Shown here: positions 56,832-64,000 of the stretch, piece after piece
Layout: each line of letters starts with the position of its first letter
Position numbering within the stretch: position 1 is the first letter of the stretch
Assembly: GCA_047967505.1 (NCBI GenBank)
Contig: CM106538.1
DNA from: Dipteris shenzhenensis
Lineage: Eukaryota > Polypodiophyta > Polypodiopsida > Gleicheniales
Reading direction: 5' to 3' (one strand)
DNA: 64,000 bases
Notes under the pieces: generated by a model
What the model was told of the DNA's origin: nothing
The model's input: only the letters and a program-made list of their open reading frames with translations
Databases searched by the model: none
Made by a program: the position numbers and the translations under genes

Positions 56832-57356
56832 TTACTGAGCCTGCATGTTTTTCTTCGCAAACATGCTTTCTGATAAAAGTGATACAGAGGCCGGCAATGC
56901 TTTGGGAACATCGAAATCTTCGAAAACTCCATCGAAGATGGCCTCCTCTAGGGAAACGCTCCGCTCTGGCGAGCCCAATTCAAACTCATTTTTAACACAA
57001 GAAGGGCTGCCGTGAGAGCTTAGGCGGTCGGTGACAGAATTGCTGACGACGAGCTGGGGTGGAGGTTCGCGGGCGGCTGCAGCTGCGGCAAATGACTGGA
57101 TCTCTCGTCTGGAGAGGTCAGAGGAAAGGATCGGGGGGGGTGAATTGGGGAAGTTGAGGGAAGCCAAGGGGCGTTGGAGGCACACAGCGGCAGCGTCGAA
57201 GGCACGGGCAGCTTCTTCAGGGGTGGAGTAAGAGCCAAGCCAGATGCGATCTCTGCTGTGAGGTATTCGGATTTCAGAGACCCATTTACCCCAAGCTCGC
57301 TTCCGGATGCCTTTGAAGCGCTGGGAGCATGTGGAAGTTGAAAGATTGGCCTCCAT
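56832..57356 (-). CDS. AP2/ERF transcription factor, DREB-like, intronless
   Basis: An intact frame of 174 codons from ATG 57356 to TAA 56834-56832. The single AP2 domain covers residues 13-70, starting [20 protein letters not shown] and going on with [20 protein letters not shown] to LNFP. The key DNA-contact positions are Val at domain position 14, typical of DREB-type proteins, and Ile at 19, where DREBs usually have Glu. The WVSEIR and [12 protein letters not shown] pattern recalls group II (DREB A-5-like) members. Residues 89-96 are Ala-rich. The tail has an acidic [13 protein letters not shown] that could be an activation segment; I see no clear EAR repression motif. It would act in the nucleus on GCC-box or DRE-like promoters. 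Codon use is GC-rich compared with its surroundings, as expected for a conserved host gene. There are no stops or shifts. Confidence 0.93.
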   Translation of the reverse strand: MEANLSTSTCSQRFKGIRKRAWGKWVSEIRIPHSRDRIWLGSYSTPEEAARAFDAAAVCLQRPLASLNFPNSPPPILSSDLSRREIQSFAAAAAAREPPPQLVVSNSVTDRLSSHGSPSCVKNEFELGSPERSVSLEEAIFDGVFEDFDVPKALPASVSLLSESMFAKKNMQAQ

Positions 57357-57423
57357 CCTTTCTGATTCTTACTCGATCGGAAGCTCTATCGGAAACAACA
57401 CAGCTTTGTAGGTGAGGTTTAAC

Positions 57424-57434
57424 ACTATAAATGG
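57424..57434 (-). promoter_or_regulatory. possible TATA box of the AP2/ERF gene
   Basis: The minus strand reads CATTTATAGTG about 70-80 bases upstream of the ATG. Position and sequence are plausible only; no transcript start is known. Confidence 0.35.
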
Positions 57435-57580
57435 ATTAAATGAAGCTTACAAAAGGTGACAAATTCACGTTACTCAAAAAAGTGCACTGCACTTTGGTGT
57501 ATTGTGCATCCGTATGTCATACACTAGGGCTAAAGAGAGCTACTTTTACTCATTGAAAGTGAGAATTAAGGTCTTGCTTA

Positions 57581-57857
57581 GTCATTAGGAACGAGTATGA
57601 GGGTGAAAATAAAGACAGCTTACTTTGACTCATTGAAAGAGTCATTAGGAACGAGTTATGAGGGTGAAATTTTCACTAGGGATGCCAAAGGAGATGTGAC
57701 AACCTCACCCTTAAAATTAGTCATTAGGAACGAGTTATGAGGGTGAAAATAAAGACAACTTACTTTGACTCATTGAAAGAGTCATTAGGAACGAGTTATG
57801 AGGGTGAAATTTTCACTAGGGATGCCAAAGGAGATGTGACAACCTCACCCTTAAAAT
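57581..57857. repeat. 139-140 bp tandem duplication upstream of the AP2/ERF gene
   Basis: Units 57581-57719 and 57720-57857 are almost identical, beginning GTCATTAGGAACGAGT and ending CAACCTCACCCTTAAAAT. Each holds an internal second GTCATTAGGAACGAGTTATG and a TGACTCATTGAAAGAGTCA block (57626 and 57766) with a GCN4/bZIP-type TGACTCA core. It lies about 225-500 bp upstream of the ATG. Confidence 0.93.
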
Positions 57858-60800
57858 ATGACAACCCTTAAATCCCCTCTCAAGTTATCCTTCTATCATA
57901 GCATTCATTTAAGGCCCTTGCACAATTTCCATAATAAAAGAACTGCTATGGCTTTGCTTTTGGCATGCCAAAAAATCTCAAATCTTCATAAGACTTCATG
58001 CATCATCTTCCTAATTAAATAAGTATCTTAACACTCATTAGCCCCCACTTTGCTAAAATTTTACTTTAATTTGCAGTTAACTTTTTTAGGCTAGATAACA
58101 CTTCTTATCCTTTTAGACCGGATAAGCCTTCTCACTTAGTAAACCTTGGAAAGATCCTTAAGGAACCTACCTGATAATGCTTAGTCCCTACACTATTGTA
58201 AGTTGACATATTTGCTTAGCTATAAAATAGCATGTCATGTGTATGTGCTTCACCTAGTGCTAGGTATGTGCCTCACTTGAGTAGTATAGGATGCGAAAGC
58301 TCACTAGAATAGTGGTGTGTACACTAAATACAAAACTCATTGCTTTCTTGAATTTGATGCTTTTAGAATCTTTTCTTGAGTTTAGCAGCTCCATGTTGAC
58401 TCTTTGATAATGGTTTTGGTCCTAGCTACCATCTCATCGATGACTACTTTCACAAAACTTCTCCTATGGGGTCCAATACAGAATTAAAATTACATTGTAA
58501 GGGGTTTTTTTAAGAAAATTAAATTATAATAGGGAACTTAAAATAATAAAGGATCAAGTCTATAAGATACATATGTAAGATACTTAAGGGTATTTATGTT
58601 GATCCCTTGAATGCACATGGTATATAGGGTCTTTACATAATGATCCCTGAAACTTCTCAAAAGTTCAATTAAATCGTTTCATGCTCAGTTGATCTTTGAA
58701 CAAAGCACTTTGATTCTATATGTCCAACCTCTTATGTTTCTTTGTCATGCTTGCATTATGGTGGATGGTCTCATTGCATAACTTGGCTCCACTTTTATGT
58801 CAGCATGAACTTTTGGTTGCTTGCACTTGAATTGCCATGGCATCACTGTTTGAGCCTTCCTTTTCTTAAAAAATTTAAAAAGAATGCTTGAGCTTTAAAG
58901 ACTTTATGCCCCTTATATGTACTCTAGAATATATTGCTCTAGAACACATGGAGTCATGAGTGGCCTGCACATAACCTCAGGGGGCTTCACTTAAAAATAC
59001 ATAAATAAAGCACATGGGTTCAATATAAGGGGTTTTTTAATAGCAAAATGTTGTAAACTTTTATAGAAGTATACTAGTAAAAGCGGCTTTAAAATTGGCG
59101 TATTACAAAAAATCCATAAGTTTGTATAGAAAACGTGTTGTTTTAAAGTTTTTAGATCTATAGAAAGAAATTTTATTAATATCCCTTCAATACATGTGCA
59201 ATATAGGGTTTTTAAGTAGTGAACCCCCCAAGGACATAATGGTTTAAGCCTTTTACACAATGTCTCCTTAGCTCATGTATATCTTCTCCTCTCCTTCCTT
59301 TTCTCTTTCCTTTTTTGCTCTTTTTTTCGTCGATTTCTTCATCTTAGCTTCCTCTGTTGCTATACTAAGTAGCCCACTTACTATATGGTCTTCTAAGACT
59401 TACTATACTAATATACCTCCATACACAAGTCTAGAGTTGCCAATTATTTGATTGGATCATGGTATTCAATCTCTCAACTTTTGTACTTGGCCCTCAATCG
59501 TGTCAGTCGTTGATTAACTAACTCACATTCTCTAAGTCTTATAACCCACTACGTCTTTCCTTAATTATTGTTAAGGACTCTTAAGTCTCTACAATGAACG
59601 CAAGCATTGCTAAACCGGTCACTTTAAAAAGCTTCCACTTGGAAAAATATGCCTCAATTGATACTCTCTTTGTGCTATGTGAGTAGGAATGTCATGTTTA
59701 GCCCATCATTGTTAAAGGAAAGAACAAGGCGGATAAAGGTGCGCCCTCTACTCAAGCTTCTAAGACTTTATGTCTTGTGTACTCCCTCACTGCCTTCCTC
59801 CCACGTTCACAAGCTCCTCGGAAGTTATGCACTTTTGTGCTCACAAGTAAAGGAGTCACCAAACTTCAAGTCAAGATTTGATACCATCTAAGAAACAAGG
59901 TAGGAAAGCAGAGCACCAACTAACACAATTAGAATAGAACCTATAGGATTGGATGGTGTTGATCTCCTTACCCACTATTTGGCCATTCTAAGCACTCTAC
60001 CCACACACTAACCTACGCATTACTAATATTGCATAAATAAGGGCATATAATCAATTACTGTTTTGACAAGATAGCGTTAGAGTCAACTTATGATATAAGT
60101 GGCCATGTCAGTCTTTAAGGACTCCATCCCTGAAACCCTACATAAAGGGGCACTACCTAATGATTGTTGTGGAAATTTGACACCTTATATGTACATACAT
60201 GTGACATAAATGTAGAAACGACAAAGGAAAAAGTGAGTGAAGTACTACGACTTTGCAAGATAATTTGTCACATGCTTGTCTTTCCAAACAAGCTAGCATT
60301 TTTCAATGTGAGTTGACAATGAAGCTGTTATGAAAATATGCTTCAAGAGCACATTGGCGAGTCGGAAAAGCAATTGACCGATTAAAATGTAGGCGGCTTG
60401 TGAAAGCCACAGTCCAGAGTGTGTGATCCCCTGGAGCCATGTTGGTGGTTTGCTTTGAGCGTACTGGTGCGATGGCAAAGGTGATTTGAACATTGGTGTG
60501 ATATGTCCGTATACTTTGGAAATGAGAATTGAGAACTGATCTCAGTCTTCGAAGCACCCATTTCCAGATGCGTTTCGGAAGAGCTTTGTCGTAACCGGCC
60601 TCACGCCGCAAAACTAATCAGCTCCCTGGCACTCTTGCTCAATATCGTCACAATCCCATCGCATAACCAAATCAACGTCCCATCTCCCAGCAACCCCGGC
60701 GACACACCAGAATTCTAACAAAAGATGCGAGTTTCTGAGGCTGTGCGTGTGGCCCGACAGCCCACAAAAAAAGCTTTTTAGGTTTTTAGCTTACATCCAT

Positions 60801-61460
60801 GATCCCATCATTCTTGCCTCAATAGATTCTTCCTTTCATTTCCCTTCTCGTCTTCCCTTTTATGGTCCTCGTAAGACTTGCATATAATGCTTGCTCAAGG
60901 GGTAATCTTTAAACCCCTACATATGGTGGTGCTACATTCCCTAACTTTCAAATGTTGTGATTAAAAATTCCCCTTTTGTATATATGGAAATTCTTGTGGA
61001 CTTATTAGATTAGAAAACCCATCACGTTGAACCCTCTTCGAACCCATGCCATAAGGTCACACATTTCGAGCATATTTCTAGTTGCAACCTCTAAGGCGTC
61101 TGGGTCTATTTTTGCCGAGTTTCCACTCTTGCAACCCATCATCACTACTACAGCTCTCCAAAACATTATAAAGACAAAATTAGTAGACAAAATGGGTCAT
61201 GTAGATTCACAACTTGCGGTATGTCCCAATTATCTTTACACATCACCGTGTTTTTAAACACTCCACTCCCCATCTTTGTGAAGGTTGTAAAAATGGAGTC
61301 TGTTAGTTAGAAATTAGCTATTTTTTATACTGTGAAGAGGTGCACATGCCCATAGTTATGTATCCCCTTTTCCCTAAAAAACTAGATTCTAGAACCTATT
61401 TCTCCAAATGAGCGAAATGGTGGTAAATGAAAAGATGCACTAAGAACCATGTAGCATGGT
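57858..61460. other. no recognisable gene or element
   Basis: AT-rich sequence. Minus-strand frames at 60611-60303 and 61190-61005 (DPDALEVATRNMLEMCDL) have some coding flavour but match no family I know and have no supporting exons. No LTR or RNA gene was recognised. Confidence 0.4.
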
Positions 61461-61640
61461 AAAGTAATGTATAGTACATCCTCTTATGTATAGTATATCA
61501 AGCTTGCATGGATACATCACCATTGTGTAGTGAAAAGCATACGATGAGGTAAGGTTACACATAGCATATCATGCCTTATACGTTATGTATAGTACATATA
61601 TCGAAAGCAAGCTTGCATGGATAAATCACCATCATCCAAC
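61461..61640. repeat. local duplication, about 100 bp period
   Basis: TTATGTATAGTAYATMTATC with AAGCTTGCATGGATAMATCA occurs twice (61490s and 61580s), with an insertion in the second copy. Confidence 0.7.
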
Positions 61641-62741
61641 TCTTGCATGTATAAAGCCTTCAATTTCTCTAATGCAAGAGCTTTGCCACCGATGATACGA
61701 TGCCATTCATTGTAAGTTTTAGTCATGGTATGGTTTCATGTTTTTGGTCATTTAAATTTTATTTAGGTTTTCATGATCTAGTTTACTCAGTTTGCTTTAT
61801 TGTCATATTAGAACTTCATTGCTTCATTGTCATAGTATCAAAGACCTTACTTGAGTGGTTTCATGTCTTTAGTTTATTGTTGTGGTATCCTCTCATCGCT
61901 TAAGTGTCATTTTGTGGTAACTTGAACTTGTTAGTTTTAGCCCTCAATGATAAAGATGGGTAGGACTATGATCGATGAGTGGGTATATAATGGTGTCCTA
62001 AGGACATAATGTAACAATAGTGAATGATGAGCTGTGCATCACTCATAAGATGTGAAGAGTTCTTAATGATTATTCAGACTGAGGAATTTCTATTCAAGAT
62101 ACTATAAAGGATGTGGGTCCATGAAATTGTATCATGCACATTAGTCATTCTAGTTATCATTCCTAGATAAAAGCAAAATCATGTATCTATCAAACAAATC
62201 CTTTAACATCAAGCCAAAGAAAACATTTTATTGGATCTACCATATGATCCCTTTGATTTGCTATTTCCAAATCAAAATAGCTAGAGGCGTATGCTTGTGG
62301 TCTTTCAAGTGCTTCTTATGTACCCACCTCTCTAGGCCATGTTGTTGATGTCATGCTCCCTTTGTTGCTCTTTCTATTGTTTCTACCATTCTCTCATTTC
62401 CCTATTACCGCTCTATCTATTATGCACTTAAACATGCCCACATCTATGTTTGTCTGATATTGGGAAGTGTAAATATTATCTATTCATTATGACACACCAC
62501 TATTGGGAGGATGTCTTAAGGATATAAGGGAGAAAGTCTTTCATCTCATGGCCTAGGATATCCACCTTCACTAAGTGATAGGACTAGATGAAATTGCTAT
62601 TGTAAATCCACTAACATACTTAGAAGATGGCCAAAAATGCTACAAATTAATGGAATACAACACTTATCTTTCAAAAGTATAGTGGGGTCAAAGAGAGGTA
62701 ATCATAGTGACTTGTAAAGTTAAGAAGAGATTACTGGTACT
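61641..62741. other. no recognisable gene or element
   Basis: AT-rich sequence up to the chimeric family C frame; nothing recognised. Confidence 0.4.
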
Positions 62742-64000
62742 TCATTTATTGAGCACTGTGAAGAGAGTGGGAGAGAGAGGTAAGGAGATAAGTAGCTTCA
62801 CCATAACACTCTCGCCAAAACATGGCTGGACATTAGTTACACCTTGCGTGCAATTTGGTACCATAATAGAGCTACCACGAAGACTGTTGAGCATCATCAG
62901 CGTTTGTACAAGGCTTGTCTCGCAGGTATGTTCTATATTAGACCATCCCTTCGATGTAGCCATAGCAATGACTGCTCTTACGGTTGCCATCCTTGCAACC
63001 GGACTGAATGTTTCTTCATAATCAATGCGTAATGTCTGTGCATACCCCTTGACAACTAATCTTGCCTTGTATGTGCTCACAGAACCATCTACATTGTGCT
63101 TCACCTTATAGACCCACTTGCAACCAATTACATTCTTGTCTTTAGGCAAAGGCACCAATTCCCATGTAGCATTTCCTTCCAAGGCATCCATTTCTTCATC
63201 CATGGCTTTCTCCCATTTTTCTTTTCCCATGACTTGCTCAAAAGAAGTGGGTTCTAGTTCATATATCACTTTGACCATGTAGGCATAGTGAATGGCTGTA
63301 AATCCATCATATTTCAACCTATCCACAGGATACTTAACTTTGGTAGACCTGCACAAAATAGGCTCACTACCAGGTACTCTCAAAACATCCCTTGTCTTCC
63401 TTACTCCAGGTGTAACAACAGAAGGAATACCCAACTCATCATTAAGGCTCTGTTCTGAGCCATTGGATTCACCATCCACATAAGAGTAACCTGCATTCAC
63501 ATTAACCATGGGTTGATCTACTTTCTCTTTTCCCTTTCGTGATACTTGCATACCACTATCTGCTGCATTGCTTTGAGAAGATTCTCCTGATCTCAATCTG
63601 CCTGTCCATGGCGAAGTATGTGAACCACTACTAGAGGACACTATAGGTCCACTAATATTTTGTGATTGCTGCTGTGAATTCTGTGCAGCATTACCATTTT
63701 GTGCATCTACATCATCAATCACATTTATTGGTTTATACCAGCTGCTCATCTCATAAAAAACATCTCTGCTTACTGTAAACTTACGAGTAGAAGGGTTATA
63801 GCATCTATACCCTTTCTGCTGTAGAGGATAACCAATAAAGATGCACTTCTCTGCTTTTGGATCCAACTTGGATCTCAACTCATCTGGCACATGAACATAG
63901 GCAATGCAACCAAAAATTTTCAAATGAGAAATATCTGGTTTCCTACTAGTATACCTCTCCTCTGGCGTCATGCCATGTATTGCTATAGTGGGAGTCCTGT
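62742..64000 (-). pseudogene. copia family C fragment, open but chimeric, runs off the right edge
   Basis: From 63971 to 62742 the minus strand is open for 409 codons. Residues 1 to about 340 are family C: end of integrase (HLKIFGCIAYVHVPDELRSK), the Ser/Gln-rich linker, and the reverse transcriptase N-terminus (CKWVYKVKHNVDGSV, IDYEETFSPVARMATVRAVI) to TSKGWS. At about 62940 similarity to family C stops, and the last 65 or so codons are unrelated and unrecognised. The palm motif YVDD, RNase H and LTR are therefore missing. Upstream of 63971 the integrase continues past the window edge. Where the longer copy has TGA (28409-28411) this one has CGA. It cannot encode a working polymerase. Confidence 0.88.

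Noticed and set aside
61005-61190. Minus-strand frame containing DPDALEVATRNMLEMCDL as a conserved exon
   Set aside because: It looks coding-like, but I could not place it in any family, find splice partners or extend it; left as unassigned.

Overview
This is nuclear DNA from a land plant, and most of it is decayed retrotransposons. The evidence is Ty1/copia polyproteins in several families, primer-binding sites of the plant initiator-Met-tRNA type (TGGTATCAGAGCC), a plant-specific AP2/ERF transcription factor, and spliceosomal exons in a gene whose eukaryotic relatives I know from plants. The density of old, nested, mutated copia copies suggests a large-genome lineage (gymnosperm, fern, lycophyte or similar). 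I cannot name the species. No rRNA, tRNA or CRISPR was recognised.

Layout. 1-3727: 5' half of a minus-strand copia element (family A) with an unusually long leader; it sits in an older plus-strand copia element whose 3' LTR is 4564-4833. 5367-6040: another gag relic. 6311-7160: a 5'-truncated LINE with target duplications. 7788-8947: the last coding exons of a BtuF-like periplasmic-binding-fold gene, the first of two host genes. 9600-20160: mostly unassigned DNA with tandem repeats, a family B copia 3' end (12862-14384) and a LINE ORF1-like zinc-knuckle relic. 20167-22206: a small LTR element without pol. 26235-31724: a nearly complete minus-strand copia (family C). 32065-35600: tandem repeats, a decayed unidentified reading frame and an array of about eight hairpin units. 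36370-39527: copia fragments on both strands. 39528-43605 and beyond: a large LTR element with PBS and PPT but no recognisable protein (LARD-like). 43998-45498: an internally deleted family C copy. 45673-51563: a full-length family B copia with ATAAG target duplications, itself hit by a family C solo LTR (48297-48648, GAAAG duplications). 51569-56830: nothing coding recognised. 56832-57356: an intact intronless DREB-like AP2/ERF gene, with a 139-140 bp tandem duplication just upstream. 57858-62700: nothing recognised. 62742-64000: the edge of a third family C copy with a chimeric end.

How the parts relate. The sequence gives a relative history: family B inserted into a repeat also present, without the insertion, at 22.2 kb; family C then inserted into family B and collapsed to a solo LTR. 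Several elements lack pol or integrase and would have depended on proteins made elsewhere. Nearly all polyprotein copies carry stops or frameshifts, so only the AP2/ERF gene looks clearly functional, and the BtuF-like gene is likely functional if its upstream exons exist. I found no convincing new biological system. The least explained structure is the hairpin array at 34.65-35.26 kb and the decayed frames around it.
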